This document shows, piece after piece, positions 17,427-27,855 of a stretch of DNA of 64,000 nt (position 1 is its first letter; each line of letters opens with the position of its first letter). The notes under the pieces were generated by a model. It ran no database searches, had not been told where the DNA came from, and saw only the letters and a program-made list of their open reading frames with translations. The stretch spans positions 62,001-126,000 of the forward strand of contig JAHJZX010000030.1 of assembly GCA_018826295.1 (NCBI GenBank). The letters run 5' to 3'. Both the position numbers and the translations under genes were made by a program. This DNA is from Gammaproteobacteria bacterium (GTDB lineage Bacteria; Pseudomonadota; Gammaproteobacteria; Enterobacterales; Alteromonadaceae).

Positions 17427-18101
17427 ATGGTTAAAAAGCTGGCCTTCACCTTGATTTGTTTAGCCGTTGTTACCTTTGGTGCAATAAAAACCTTTGAACG
17501 CCCTTCTGCTAGTCAAGTCGTGCAACACGATTCAGCTTCGCTGCCTAACACAGAGCAATCTCAACAGACGGCTGCCAACGTCGTTAATGCTATTGAGTTA
17601 AACTCGGATAAAAAAGTAACCACCAGCCAGCAACACACTCATCCTAACAAAACAGATTTAAACCAAGATTTTGGACATCATTATGCCGATGAAGGTGAAC
17701 GCCTTGCCAAACTTATTGCCAGCATTAGCAGTGTCGATGGCATATCACAAGACGCGGCCACGGCGTTAATGGCAACAAAGGATTTTTACGATGTAATTCA
17801 TTCGTTGGAAAAAAATGATGCTGAATCATTTACGATCCACAATCAGTTTGAAGACAATATCAGTGAGTCAATCAGGCAGAACAATTTTAACGCTTCTGTC
17901 TATGCCTTCAACTGCAATGATATAGTTTGCGCTGCGGCAATTACATATGAAGATAGTGTAGACGTTGAAAATTTAATCAATAAATCATTTCCTGAAAATG
18001 GCCCCGCTATTTCAATAGTGGCGCAACCTGTTATGTTTAATGGTACTAAGGAGTTAAGAGTTATCCTCAACTATGCAACAGCAGCAATTGTAATTAATTA
18101 A
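17427..18101 (+). CDS. Hypothetical membrane-anchored protein between direct repeats
   Basis: A 224-residue protein not recognised. An N-terminal hydrophobic helix (residues 5-21) is a signal anchor or uncleaved signal. Residues 25-90 are polar and low in order, rich in Gln, Ser, Thr and His. The C-terminal 120 residues look folded and contain two Cys (FNCNDIVCAA) that could form a disulfide in the periplasm. Base composition is visibly more AT-rich than its neighbours. It is framed by two copies of a 39-bp sequence from the end of the next gene, which suggests insertion by recombination. Convergent to the solute-binding-protein gene, with 5 bases between the stops. Confidence 0.7.
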   Translation: MVKKLAFTLICLAVVTFGAIKTFERPSASQVVQHDSASLPNTEQSQQTAANVVNAIELNSDKKVTTSQQHTHPNKTDLNQDFGHHYADEGERLAKLIASISSVDGISQDAATALMATKDFYDVIHSLEKNDAESFTIHNQFEDNISESIRQNNFNASVYAFNCNDIVCAAAITYEDSVDVENLINKSFPENGPAISIVAQPVMFNGTKELRVILNYATAAIVIN

Positions 18102-18106
18102 CCGGA

Positions 18107-18145
18107 TTAAAAATTTTGCTTGATGTTGTCTACTTCACCACTTTG
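18107..18145. repeat. Duplicated 3' end of the solute-binding-protein gene (copy 2, in the gene)
   Basis: The partner of the repeat at 17282-17320, lying inside the intact gene and including its stop codon. The two copies differ at two of 39 positions. Confidence 0.85.
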
Positions 18146-18868
18146 TAGCATTTGCTGCCAGTCCTGCTGAAGTTGCAGGTATAAATCATTGGAAATGGCC
18201 TGGCGGCTGATGGCGAAATACACCGGGTTTTCGTGCAGTACAAACAGTTTTACATAGCGCTGCGCCAGGTCATTTTGTTGTAGTAGCTCATCGATAATAG
18301 CTTCATCCTCCAGGGTTGCCACAACCCGGTCAGACGCCAACATCGCTAGTTTTTGCTGATTACCAGAGGCATAAAATAAGCGCTGTTGTAGCCCTTCTTG
18401 TTGTTGCAGCAGTTGTTGCCATTTCGGTCCGTAATAGGCGCCCTCGGCTACTGATATCAACCCGGGCCAACTAAGCAGCTGATACAAATCAGCGACACTG
18501 TGCTGCAATTCACGCAGTCCCACTACCACCATGCGCTCTATATGATGTGGCCCGACAAAGTAACTAAAACGGGCCCGCTCGGAAGTTTCTGACATGCCGA
18601 CCATAACGCCTAATGAGCCATCTTCCAGCATTTTTACTGCTCTGCCTGCCGGTAGCGCCTGCAGCTTTACCTGACAGCCACTTTTAGCCAGTAATGCACT
18701 AAGCAAAGCATAAGATTGCCGCGAGGTGCGGGTGTCATTGTGCGAACCAGCGGCCGTACTTTGCTGCTCTGATTCCAGTCGCACGCTAAGTTGACACGGC
18801 ACCTGCTGCGCCGCTACGCTAAGACTGCACAACAACATTAACAGGCAAGTTTTGCCGGATAATTGCAT
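18107..18868 (-). CDS. Periplasmic solute-binding protein (SBP_bac_3-like)
   Basis: A 253-residue exported protein with a signal peptide (to about residue 20, SVAAQ). The body looks like a family 3 extracellular solute-binding domain: a short first lobe, the ARFSYFVGPH segment, and the hinge and second lobe with VATLEDEAIIDELL. No permease or ATPase genes are near, so it may be an orphan binding protein acting with another transporter or in signalling, as is common in Alteromonadales and Shewanella relatives. AGGAG precedes the ATG by 9 bases. Its last 13 codons are duplicated about 0.8 kb away. Confidence 0.8.
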   Translation of the reverse strand: MQLSGKTCLLMLLCSLSVAAQQVPCQLSVRLESEQQSTAAGSHNDTRTSRQSYALLSALLAKSGCQVKLQALPAGRAVKMLEDGSLGVMVGMSETSERARFSYFVGPHHIERMVVVGLRELQHSVADLYQLLSWPGLISVAEGAYYGPKWQQLLQQQEGLQQRLFYASGNQQKLAMLASDRVVATLEDEAIIDELLQQNDLAQRYVKLFVLHENPVYFAISRQAISNDLYLQLQQDWQQMLQSGEVDNIKQNF

Positions 18869-18943
18869 TATCTCGTGCTCCTGTTAACAATTAACTTGAC
18901 TATAGCGCTGCCACTGCAATGCAGCAAGCGTTGAGTTTTGGGC

Positions 18944-18972
18944 ATAAAAAAGGTCAGCACTAAGCTGACCTT
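18944..18972 (-). terminator. Terminator of the argD-astA-DUF1338 operon
   Basis: On the minus strand AAGGTCAGC, a five-base loop TTAGT, GCTGACCTT and a run of T. It lies about 30 bases after the DUF1338 stop codon. Confidence 0.88.
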
Positions 18973-19003
18973 GATCACAGAACCTGCCTACTAACAGACC
19001 CGA

Positions 19004-19807
19004 TTAGCGGGCATTAGTGCTTTCAAATATTTTATCCGCTGACGCCGCAACAAAGCCGGTGTACAGCATGCCGTTGCTCATTGGATAACGGCGGGCAAAC
19101 TCATAAAAGCAGCTGGGGATAGTGGCAACGGTGTCGCTAAACTGAACCTGGTGTAAATCTGCCAGCGTAGAAGACTGTTCTAAATACACCTGTGGTGTGC
19201 CTTTAATCTCGCCACCGGAGGTATTAAGTAAAAAGCCGGCATCTTTCAGTGCAAGGTTTACCTGCTCTAATGTCGCAAAGCTTTGCAGGTCATTTACACT
19301 TACCGTGAAGTGGTTAGCACGGTAACCCCAGGCAGCTACCCAGGCGGCGTATTCGCTTTCGGCCAGCAGCTGCTCGTATGTTGCCTGGCTTACCTGCCAG
19401 TGGGTACCGCTGTACAGAAAGTTATCCGCCGTAACAGCTTCAGCTGGAATTTGCTCAACCAGCGCAGTGATGGTGTCGCGCAAATACGCCGAGCACTGAT
19501 CTAACAGCAATTCAGAAATAAATACTTTTGGCAAAGTACGATCCGGGTGCTCATAGTGCTTGGCGTACAGCTTTTTCGCTTCAAAATGGTACTCGCCACA
19601 CTCTTCATAGCCCAATGCTTTAAAGTGTGCTGCCAGTTTTTCCAAACCGACCTTTTCCAGGTTAAAGGTACGCAATGCGATATGATCGTTAATCACATCA
19701 TCCTGCTGCGAACTGCCGAGTAACTGGTGTACTTGTTTGGCTGAAGGTGTCACCGCTACATAGTCTTGCCACAGGTTGGCAAACAACACTTTTACATCAG
19801 TATGCAT
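19004..19807 (-). CDS. DUF1338 protein (2-oxoadipate dioxygenase/decarboxylase-like)
   Basis: A 267-residue cytoplasmic protein of the DUF1338 family, non-haem iron enzymes that include HglS (2-oxoadipate to 2-hydroxyglutarate). Candidate metal ligands are the His residues in NDHIALRTF and ANHFTVSV and a Glu near FYEFARR. The gene ends the operon that begins with argD/astC and astA, so it may act on an intermediate of arginine, ornithine or lysine breakdown. The exact substrate cannot be read here. The ATG has GGCGG upstream and follows the astA stop by 44 bases. In related bacteria astD often lies between astA and the DUF1338 gene; here it does not. Confidence 0.85.
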   Translation of the reverse strand: MHTDVKVLFANLWQDYVAVTPSAKQVHQLLGSSQQDDVINDHIALRTFNLEKVGLEKLAAHFKALGYEECGEYHFEAKKLYAKHYEHPDRTLPKVFISELLLDQCSAYLRDTITALVEQIPAEAVTADNFLYSGTHWQVSQATYEQLLAESEYAAWVAAWGYRANHFTVSVNDLQSFATLEQVNLALKDAGFLLNTSGGEIKGTPQVYLEQSSTLADLHQVQFSDTVATIPSCFYEFARRYPMSNGMLYTGFVAASADKIFESTNAR

Positions 19808-19851
19808 TTTTAATCCGCCTTAACATTTACCGGTTAATACTTGTTTGGCCC

Positions 19852-20880
19852 TCAGGCCTTATCCAACACTATAAATCTTGCCATATCGCCATCGTGCAGG
19901 CGCAGTGTATCGGCAAATTCTGCACTTAGCAGCAACAGCTGCTGATCTGCATCAAACTTTGCCTGTTTACCAAAGCTGGCGCGAAAGCCTTGCAGTTCGG
20001 TATTGGCCACGGCCAGCGTTTGCTCGCCCTGCACGTCAGCAATTTTAACTTTAACTTTCTGACTGGCGGCCACCGATTTGATCTGGCTCAGCCGCGCTTC
20101 AACTGTTGGACCTGCATCGAACAAATCGATATAACCACGATGAGCAAAACCTTCGTTTTCCAGCATTTTCAGGGCCGGCTTGGTGTTTTGATGCACCTGG
20201 CCAATCACCTGCTGGGCCGTATCGGGCAGCAAACCGACATAGATCGGATGACGTGGCATCAGCTCAGCGATAAAGGCTTTTTTACCGATACCAATCAAGT
20301 GATCTGCAGTAGGGAAATCGATAGTTAAAAACAGCTGTTGCAGCCAGTGCCAAAATGGCGGCTGGCCATCAGTATCGGCCGCTCCACGCATTTCCGCTAT
20401 TACCCGATCGCTAAAACGCTGTGGGTATTCGGCCATAAACAAAAAACGCACTTTGGACAAAAACCGGCCAGCGTGGTTGCGCCGGTAGCTTTCGCGCAAA
20501 AACAAGGTGCAAATTTCTGAGGCGCCGGTGTAGTCATTGCACAGTGTCAGGGTTTTTAACTGGTTAAACACGTTAAGCTCAGCACTATGGTGAATAACCG
20601 TGTTCTGTTGAAAGTGATACAGTGGCGTGCTTAACCCCACCGCGGCTTCAATGCCGGTAGTACCGACAATTTCACCGGTTTGGCTATCTTCCAGCACAAA
20701 TAAATAGCCCTGATCGCCAGGCCCCTCTACGTCTGCGGCAAAGCTGTGTTCGGCATGGGCAATTTTTTGCTTTAAGCGCGCATCGTTTACCGGCAGCGAG
20801 GTAAAACCCGCGCCGGATTCAATAGCAATTTGCTTCAGTGCAGCAAAATCCGCTGCCGTTATCGGCCGGATCACTAACAT
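19852..20880 (-). CDS. astA: Arginine N-succinyltransferase
   Basis: A 342-residue enzyme that transfers succinyl from succinyl-CoA to arginine, the first step of the ast catabolic pathway. The N-terminus MLVIRPITAADFAALKQIA and SGAGFTSLP match the AstA/AruF-AruG family with its GNAT-like fold. Length is normal. It lies 3 bases after the argD/astC stop and upstream of the DUF1338 gene, so the three are one transcription unit. Confidence 0.92.
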   Translation of the reverse strand: MLVIRPITAADFAALKQIAIESGAGFTSLPVNDARLKQKIAHAEHSFAADVEGPGDQGYLFVLEDSQTGEIVGTTGIEAAVGLSTPLYHFQQNTVIHHSAELNVFNQLKTLTLCNDYTGASEICTLFLRESYRRNHAGRFLSKVRFLFMAEYPQRFSDRVIAEMRGAADTDGQPPFWHWLQQLFLTIDFPTADHLIGIGKKAFIAELMPRHPIYVGLLPDTAQQVIGQVHQNTKPALKMLENEGFAHRGYIDLFDAGPTVEARLSQIKSVAASQKVKVKIADVQGEQTLAVANTELQGFRASFGKQAKFDADQQLLLLSAEFADTLRLHDGDMARFIVLDKA

Positions 20881-20883
20881 GGC

Positions 20884-22092
<1,209 letters not shown>

Positions 22093-22256
22093 CTACCTCA
22101 CTGTTGCTGTAGACATGGCCCGCCTTTATTAAAAATATCCAGTGGCAGGTCCTGATAAAATTAACCCTATTATATTGGCCGCTATCGTCATATTGCAGTA
22201 TTATTATCAGCAATTTTATAGTTTAACTTAGCAATTTAACGTATAGGTTTAGCAAA

Positions 22257-22685
22257 ATGATAAGCAAGGAAGATGAAAAGCTATTAGCGGTACTTAAACA
22301 CCATGCCCGCGCCAGTATTTCTGACCTGGCCCGCATGCTCGATTTGTCCCGCTCTACGGTGCAAACCCGCATCGCCAAGCTCGAGCAAAGTGGCGTAATT
22401 AAAGGTTATTCGGTCGATTACGGTGAAGATTATCTGGCTTCGCTGGTGTCAGCCCATGTCAGTATTAAAGTGCGGCAAAAACTCACCGCCAAAACTAACG
22501 TTGAGCTTAAGCAAATTGCCCAGGTCTCGGCGCTGTATGCTATTAGCGGCGAGTACGATCTTATCGCCATAGTGCAGGCGCAAAGTACCGAGCAACTCAG
22601 CCATATTCTGGATGACATCGGTAATTTAGACGGCGTAGAGCGTACCAACTCCTCGGTAATTTTAGAAACCAAGTTTAAACGTTAA
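22257..22685 (+). CDS. Lrp/AsnC family transcriptional regulator
   Basis: A 142-residue regulator. The N-terminal winged helix-turn-helix has the usual pattern (ARASISDLARMLDLSRSTVQTRIAKLEQSGVI), and the C-terminal RAM/AsnC domain shows the ISGEYDLIAIVQ segment that forms the amino-acid-binding dimer interface. Divergent position suggests it controls the argD-astA-DUF1338 operon in response to arginine or a related amino acid (inference). It is a little shorter than Lrp (164 residues). Confidence 0.92.
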   Translation: MISKEDEKLLAVLKHHARASISDLARMLDLSRSTVQTRIAKLEQSGVIKGYSVDYGEDYLASLVSAHVSIKVRQKLTAKTNVELKQIAQVSALYAISGEYDLIAIVQAQSTEQLSHILDDIGNLDGVERTNSSVILETKFKR

Positions 22686-22789
22686 CGTGAGTAATTAAGC
22701 AATATATAGCTAACAATATGTAAAATATATCTTGCTGCAGTTATAGCTGCGTTTTAAAATCAGCTCAATTTACCGATAAGGACATGGTT

Positions 22790-23848
22790 ATGGCTGAGAT
22801 TCTGTTAAATACCCGCCCACAACACACTAATACTCTGTTTGCCAATTCAGCATTTGCCGATAAAGATTGGCAACAGCAGTTTTATCGTAATAACAGAAGC
22901 ATAGTGGCCGATATTCTGCAGCCCTATCAGCCATATATGCTAAATGGCGGTCAGGCAGATACCCACGATTTTTACAGCCAAATGTGCACTATTCCGCAGC
23001 AACAGCGTGAAGTTATCGGTCATACCGTCGAAAGCATTGGTTCAGACAATACGCTGGCACTGGCTGCGATGTACGACGAGCATATATATCCGTTTCTTGA
23101 TGCCGATGGCGTAACCTTAAGTGGCGCAATGGTTGGCGCACTTTCTGAAAGCCGCGGCGGCTTAATGAAAAGCATGAGGGAATACGAAAAAGCCTTACTG
23201 CAAATGCTGGAAGCCAGAAAAAGCGGTGCGAACCGTGCTGAACTAGCAAAGCTGGAACAAAGGGCACGCGTTCAGCACGCCAAATTACAGCAAACTTTTG
23301 AGTTTCAACTGCAACGGCATTCTGCCAATTTTAATTCCCCCAGAGCACGCAGTGCGCTGGCCAGCGTAAATCGTGGCGTCAACATTGCCAGGTCAGGTCG
23401 CATTAACAGCAAAACGGTGGCAAAACTTGAAATTAGCAAGTCCAGCGATGTAAAAGCATTACGCCATATGTCCGCGCGGGCAAGTTATCTGGGTAACGGT
23501 CTGATAGCCATTGATGCTGGTTTTAGAGTTCATAATGTTATTGATGCCAAACGCAATGGTGACGACTATCAACGTGTTGCGGTACAAGAAATCACTGGTT
23601 TTGGTATGGGTACAGCAGCTGGCATTGTTGGTGCAAAAGTGAGTTTCGCTGCGGGTATTGTTGTAGCAACCAAGGTTGGAGCAGCTCTGAGTTGGACGCC
23701 TGCCGGCTGGGTCATACTAGCGGGCGCAGGTATAGCAGCTTTGGGAATAGGATTTTTTTCAGCAAAGTACGCCGATGCAACGGGTAAAGAGATTGCAGGA
23801 AGAGTTTATGACTACAGTGCGGGCAGAAATGTAAGAGGCAGGCGCTAA
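22790..23848 (+). CDS. Candidate glycine-rich pore-forming effector (unrecognised)
   Basis: A 352-residue protein not matched to a named family. No signal peptide. Residues 1-130 are a globular unknown domain, 135-190 a charged helical stretch, and about 255-325 two long hydrophobic helices rich in Gly and Ala (such as GFGMGTAAGIVGAKVSFAAG and ILAGAGIAALGIGFF), a glycine-zipper pattern found in membrane-inserting toxins. The start at 22790 is chosen because AAGGA lies 7 bases before it; the ATG at 22784 is too close to that site. Its stop overlaps the ATG of the next gene (TAATG), so the two products are made together. Read as an antibacterial effector with its immunity gene; this is a hypothesis. 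No secretion genes are nearby. Confidence 0.6.
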   Translation: MAEILLNTRPQHTNTLFANSAFADKDWQQQFYRNNRSIVADILQPYQPYMLNGGQADTHDFYSQMCTIPQQQREVIGHTVESIGSDNTLALAAMYDEHIYPFLDADGVTLSGAMVGALSESRGGLMKSMREYEKALLQMLEARKSGANRAELAKLEQRARVQHAKLQQTFEFQLQRHSANFNSPRARSALASVNRGVNIARSGRINSKTVAKLEISKSSDVKALRHMSARASYLGNGLIAIDAGFRVHNVIDAKRNGDDYQRVAVQEITGFGMGTAAGIVGAKVSFAAGIVVATKVGAALSWTPAGWVILAGAGIAALGIGFFSAKYADATGKEIAGRVYDYSAGRNVRGRR

Positions 23849-24210
23849 TGTCAGAAACTACGATGAATAATGCGTTAGATTTTGCCACTATTTTTGGCAT
23901 TGTTCTAATGTTCAATGCTGCGGCATCTTGGCTGATCTTCGCACAGCTTGGAATGCGCCCGCTGGAAAAAAAGCTAAGAGCACTAAACAAAGACACGATC
24001 AGTGAATGGGATGGCCCCGGCTGGCGCGTCGCCACTTATGCGATAAAGCTTATTTTGCCGGCCTCGATTTGGGGCGAGCATGCTATGTTTATTGACCCCT
24101 TTTTGTTAAAACAGCTCTCGACAAGACGTGACCGGATATTAGCGGCCTGGATGATGGGATCTTGGCTGACATTAATTGTATTTAGTGTGCTTTATATAGA
24201 ACTACTGTAG
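23848..24210 (+). CDS. Small inner-membrane protein, candidate immunity partner
   Basis: A 120-residue protein with about three hydrophobic stretches (residues 10-33, 58-75 and 95-119) and a charged cytoplasmic loop between. Not recognised. The ATG shares a base with the stop of the upstream gene (TAATG), so translation is coupled. Small multi-pass proteins coded right after a pore-forming toxin commonly protect the producing cell by blocking the pore. That role is inferred from context only. Confidence 0.6.
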   Translation: MSETTMNNALDFATIFGIVLMFNAAASWLIFAQLGMRPLEKKLRALNKDTISEWDGPGWRVATYAIKLILPASIWGEHAMFIDPFLLKQLSTRRDRILAAWMMGSWLTLIVFSVLYIELL

Positions 24211-24227
24211 CTAAAGCATGCAATTTA

Positions 24228-24250
24228 AAGGGCAGACTACTCTGCCCTCA
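24228..24250. terminator. Bidirectional terminator between convergent genes
   Basis: Stem AGGGCAGA / TCTGCCCT with a 4-base loop. It lies between the stop of the candidate immunity gene and the stop of the 5'-nucleotidase gene. The minus-strand tail is TTTAAATT. Confidence 0.78.
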
Positions 24251-24256
24251 TTCTCA

Positions 24257-26257
24257 TCACCTTACCAACGTTACCGTTGGCTCGCGCTGTTGTTGCCACA
24301 GCGCCGGGTTAGTGCGTAAATACTCAATAAACGCCTGGGCGGCCACTTTGCAATCTACGCCGTCGGTTTTGCATGGTAGCGCGGCAACATTATGATATTG
24401 CGTAGTAAAAGACTGCTGACCAGTGCTGTCTTGTATAGCGGTAACGCGTTTAACCGGATATAACGCCACTTGCTGCTGGCGCAGGATAATATCCAGCCGG
24501 TCGCTGTGTTCTGCCTGCAGTCGCTGCAGCAACTGCCAGCCGTCATTGCCATCGGCCAGATAACTGGTGGTGACCAGGCTATAACGTTGTTGCGGCTCAA
24601 CGGCTTGCCAGCCCCCGTCTTGTTTGATATCCAGCGTGGTTAATTCCGCGGTAGCCGGGCCGGTTTGCTTTGCCACATAGCGTATACCGGCAACATAAGG
24701 AAACTTGCCAGTGTGAGCACCTGTTACTACCGACTGACTGATAATATCGGTCAGTAGCGCACGTAACTCTGCGCCGCTAATGCTCAGCACACTAAGCGGT
24801 GTATCAAACGGCAGCACTTCCAAACGGATATTGCCTTCGCGCACTTCACCGGCGGGTAGCGGCGCGCGGATATTACCGGCGCCAATCAGCGCCAACTGCA
24901 CCGGCCGTTTCATCAGGTTTTGCACTGCCGTTTGGTTAACATAGTTAAGCATGGCATCGGCGATATGGCCTGCCAGTGCCGAGCCGTGCTTATCACTGCC
25001 GCCGCTGCCGGGCAGGCGCACATGGGCTACTTCGCTGTCGGAGCTGCTGATAACCGCTCCGTAGGCTTGCTGTACTGCCGGTAAATAAGTGCTATGCAGC
25101 ACTGAGCGCAGTGCAGCATCTTCGGTCACAATGGCGGTACGCGGCAGGCCGGCAATATAACGCTCTGTCGCAGCTTGCTCAGCTGCAGCAATACGGCTGG
25201 GTTCATTGCGCAGTGCTGAGCGGAAATAATCAGTGCCTGCCAGTAAGGTATTTTGCCCGGCACAGCTTAACAGCTCACCGCCTGCGTTAAACTTAAGCGT
25301 TGCCTGGCCCACCGCCTGAGCAAACTGCCCGGCCTGCACCACACAGGTTTTACCTTTACCATCAGGGTTGGCAACCAGCTCAGCATAAGGCCGTTGGTTG
25401 CCCAGATACCAATGGCGAAAATCACCCAGCAGACTGTGCGAGTGCCCGCCGACAATGGCATCGATACCATTTACCGCGCCGGCCAGCGCCAAATCACGCT
25501 GATTACCCAAATGCGTTAGCGCAATAATGTGTTTAACACCCTGCGCAGTTAACCTATCTACTGTTTGTTGTGCACTTTGCACTTCATTGTTAAATACTAT
25601 CGCGCCAGTGTCAGGCGCTATAGCACGCATATCTTGCAGCGCCAGGCCAAATACCGCCACCAGCTCGCGCCCGGCAGCAGCATCAACATCGGCCACAGCC
25701 TTCAGTTGGTTATTATCCAATGCAAATAAACTATAGGGCTTCAGATTTTGGCTGTTTACCAACAACGGCTCAGCACTGGTATCAACGTTGGCGGCCAGAA
25801 CAGGAAAGTTTACCTTGTCGACAAAGTCTGCCAGCTTGCTCAGGCCAATATCAAACTCATGGTTGCCCAGCGCCATGGCATCTATATTCATCCGGTTTAG
25901 CACATCGATATTAATGCGCTGCTCAAACAGCTCAAAATAGGCACTGCCTTTAAAGGCATCGCCGCCATGTAAAAACAGCGCTGGCACGCCATCTTGCGAC
26001 GCCTGCAGCCGCAATTGCTGTGCTTGGGTTAACAAGCGCGGATGGCCACCAATATAGGTATAAACGGGCTTGCCGGCGGCATCTTTTACACTGGCTGGGC
26101 TGGCATCAAATTGCGAATGGGTGTCGTTAATATGGATAAGGCTTAGCGTTAAGCCCGGCTCTGATGATATTGATGAAGATGGCAGCGCGCTGCAGCCGGC
26201 CAGCAGCAGTGCAGAAAAAAGCGGCGCAGAAAACCGTAATGAAAAGCTAAATCGCAT
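24257..26257 (-). CDS. 5'-nucleotidase / UshA-like lipoprotein
   Basis: A 666-residue exported metallophosphoesterase. The signal sequence ends in a lipobox (LLAGC, Cys near residue 22), so it is a lipoprotein. N-terminal catalytic domain: HINDTHSQFD, LHGGDAFKGS, GNHEFD and GGHSHS supply the two-metal ligands. The C-terminal 5'-nucleotidase domain has the nucleotide-binding segment YLADGNDGW. It would dephosphorylate nucleotides or UDP-sugars outside the inner membrane, feeding nucleoside uptake; an NAD-cleaving role is also possible. It stands alone between two convergent or separated neighbours. Confidence 0.92.
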   Translation of the reverse strand: MRFSFSLRFSAPLFSALLLAGCSALPSSSISSEPGLTLSLIHINDTHSQFDASPASVKDAAGKPVYTYIGGHPRLLTQAQQLRLQASQDGVPALFLHGGDAFKGSAYFELFEQRINIDVLNRMNIDAMALGNHEFDIGLSKLADFVDKVNFPVLAANVDTSAEPLLVNSQNLKPYSLFALDNNQLKAVADVDAAAGRELVAVFGLALQDMRAIAPDTGAIVFNNEVQSAQQTVDRLTAQGVKHIIALTHLGNQRDLALAGAVNGIDAIVGGHSHSLLGDFRHWYLGNQRPYAELVANPDGKGKTCVVQAGQFAQAVGQATLKFNAGGELLSCAGQNTLLAGTDYFRSALRNEPSRIAAAEQAATERYIAGLPRTAIVTEDAALRSVLHSTYLPAVQQAYGAVISSSDSEVAHVRLPGSGGSDKHGSALAGHIADAMLNYVNQTAVQNLMKRPVQLALIGAGNIRAPLPAGEVREGNIRLEVLPFDTPLSVLSISGAELRALLTDIISQSVVTGAHTGKFPYVAGIRYVAKQTGPATAELTTLDIKQDGGWQAVEPQQRYSLVTTSYLADGNDGWQLLQRLQAEHSDRLDIILRQQQVALYPVKRVTAIQDSTGQQSFTTQYHNVAALPCKTDGVDCKVAAQAFIEYLRTNPALWQQQREPTVTLVR

Positions 26258-26280
26258 AAATAAAACCTGTGTAACTCCGG

Positions 26281-26694
26281 TTAAAGTGCAGTGCGGATTT
26301 TTTCTGCCAGCGCTTTTATTTTTTCCATATCGCCCATTGCAGCACCATGGCCGGATAATTTAGATAAATGCTCCGGAATTAAGTGAAAGTGCAAATGCGG
26401 TACTGTCTGGCCTGCCGCAGCGCCGTTCAACTGCATTAGCACGACGCCTTCAACGCCAAGGGTAGATTTAAGTGCCGACATCACTTTTTGCACTGTGGTC
26501 ATGGTGTGGCTAAGCTCGCCTGCCGGAATATCCAGCAGGGTTTCAGCAGCAAACTTGGGGATCACCAGGGTATGGCCGTCGGCCTGCGGCATAATGTCCA
26601 TAAAGGCCAATGTGTAGTCGTCTTCGTACACTTTAAAACTGGGGATTTCATCGCGCAGAATTTTGGCAAAAATATTGTTGCTATCGTAGCTCAT
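26281..26694 (-). CDS. HIT family hydrolase
   Basis: A 137-residue cytoplasmic nucleotide-binding protein of the histidine triad group. The triad is HLHFH (His100, His102, His104), followed by LIPEH. The N-terminal half has the usual FAKILRDEIPSFKVYEDD. It probably hydrolyses nucleoside phosphoramidates or dinucleotides (HinT/Fhit-like). AAGGAG precedes the ATG. Confidence 0.93.
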   Translation of the reverse strand: MSYDSNNIFAKILRDEIPSFKVYEDDYTLAFMDIMPQADGHTLVIPKFAAETLLDIPAGELSHTMTTVQKVMSALKSTLGVEGVVLMQLNGAAAGQTVPHLHFHLIPEHLSKLSGHGAAMGDMEKIKALAEKIRTAL

Positions 26695-26813
26695 GCAGCT
26701 CTCCTTTATGCGGGCTTATGCAACTAAGTATGCCAGCATCTGACGGTATAAAACCAGCTTTTGACGCTGTAGTGGAATAATGAAGCTGATTATTTAAGCT
26801 CAGAAAACTGGCT

Positions 26814-26907
26814 GCAACACCCGCCCCGGCTCGCCACAGCAACTCGCCCTACTGCCTACGGCAGGGCTCAGACACTCTGTGGCGACCGAAACGGGGTTCC
26901 AGCCGCT
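26814..26907. repeat. Palindromic intergenic repeat, copy A
   Basis: About 95 bases, an imperfect palindrome. The inner arms are GCCACAG and CTGTGGC around a GCCCT...AGGGC hairpin. The outer arms are gctgcaacacccg and its near complement ending acggggttccagc. The blocks CGCCACAGCAACTCGC and GCTCAGACACTCTGTGGC recur in copies B and C. It lies just after the fghA stop codon. Confidence 0.85.
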
Positions 26908-26920
26908 TTTCAGGTCAGGT

Positions 26921-27772
26921 TTAATCAAACAAATACCGCGCATGAAACCGCAGATGCTGCTCAATAAAACTGGCGATAAAATAATAGCTGTGATCATAAC
27001 CCGCTTGCAGGCGGATCTCAGCCGGCGCAGTAATTTGCTTCGCAGCAGTAATTAAGCTGTCGGTGCGCAATTGCTCAGGATAAAAGCTGTCTGCCGTGCC
27101 CTGATCAACCAATAGAGGTAGCGGGCTTTCGGCGCCACTCAGTAGTAAAGATGCATCATATTGCTGCCATTGGCTTTTATCATCGCCTAAATAACCGCTA
27201 AATGCTTTAATGCCCCAAGGACAATTTACCGGATTACAAATCGGTGAAAACGCCGAGATGCTGCTATAACGCTGCGGGTTACGCAAACCAATCACTAAAG
27301 CGCCATGCCCACCCATAGAATGGCCGCTGATAGCGCGTTTGTCCGACAGCGGCAATGCGGCTTCAAGCAACTGCGGCAGCTCGTCAACAATGTAGTCGTA
27401 CATTTGGTAGTGCTTAGCAAACGGCTCACGCGTGGCATTAATGTAGAACCCTGCTCCCAAACCAAAATCGTAAGCGCCGTCTGCATCATCCGGTACGCCA
27501 TCACCGCGCGGGCTGGTATCGGGCATAATTAGCGCTATACCAAGCTCTGCGGCAATACGCTGCGCACCTGCTTTGGCGGAGAAGTTTTCATCAGTACAGG
27601 TTAAACCCGACAGCCAATACAGTGCCGGCACAGCTTGCTTTTCTGCTTGCGGCGGTAAAAACACCGAGAACTGCATATCGCAGCTCAGCGCAGTGGATGT
27701 ATGGGTAAAGCGGATCTGTTTGCCACCAAAGCAAAGCTGTTCGCTCACTTTGGTTATTGCTGAAATTGTCAT
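26921..27772 (-). CDS. fghA: S-formylglutathione hydrolase
   Basis: A 283-residue serine esterase that splits S-formylglutathione to formate and glutathione, the second step of glutathione-dependent formaldehyde detoxification. The nucleophile Ser is in [10 protein letters not shown], the oxyanion segment is [13 protein letters not shown], and DQGTADSF and GYDHSYYF carry the Asp and His. The start at 27772 (MTISAI) is chosen for its GGAAGGA ribosome site; the frame is open to 27799. It follows frmA on the same strand, with a palindromic repeat between them. Confidence 0.94.
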   Translation of the reverse strand: MTISAITKVSEQLCFGGKQIRFTHTSTALSCDMQFSVFLPPQAEKQAVPALYWLSGLTCTDENFSAKAGAQRIAAELGIALIMPDTSPRGDGVPDDADGAYDFGLGAGFYINATREPFAKHYQMYDYIVDELPQLLEAALPLSDKRAISGHSMGGHGALVIGLRNPQRYSSISAFSPICNPVNCPWGIKAFSGYLGDDKSQWQQYDASLLLSGAESPLPLLVDQGTADSFYPEQLRTDSLITAAKQITAPAEIRLQAGYDHSYYFIASFIEQHLRFHARYLFD

Positions 27773-27855
27773 AGTCAGTTTCCTTCCACTGACGACCAAA
27801 GAGGATTAAAACCCCGTTCTGGTTGCCAAAGAATATTTTCACTGTGCAAGAATAC

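Noticed and set aside
22790..24210. Assignment of the toxin-like pair to a type VI secretion cluster
   Set aside because: No Hcp, VgrG, PAAR, tip or sheath gene is visible in the window, so the secretion route is left open.
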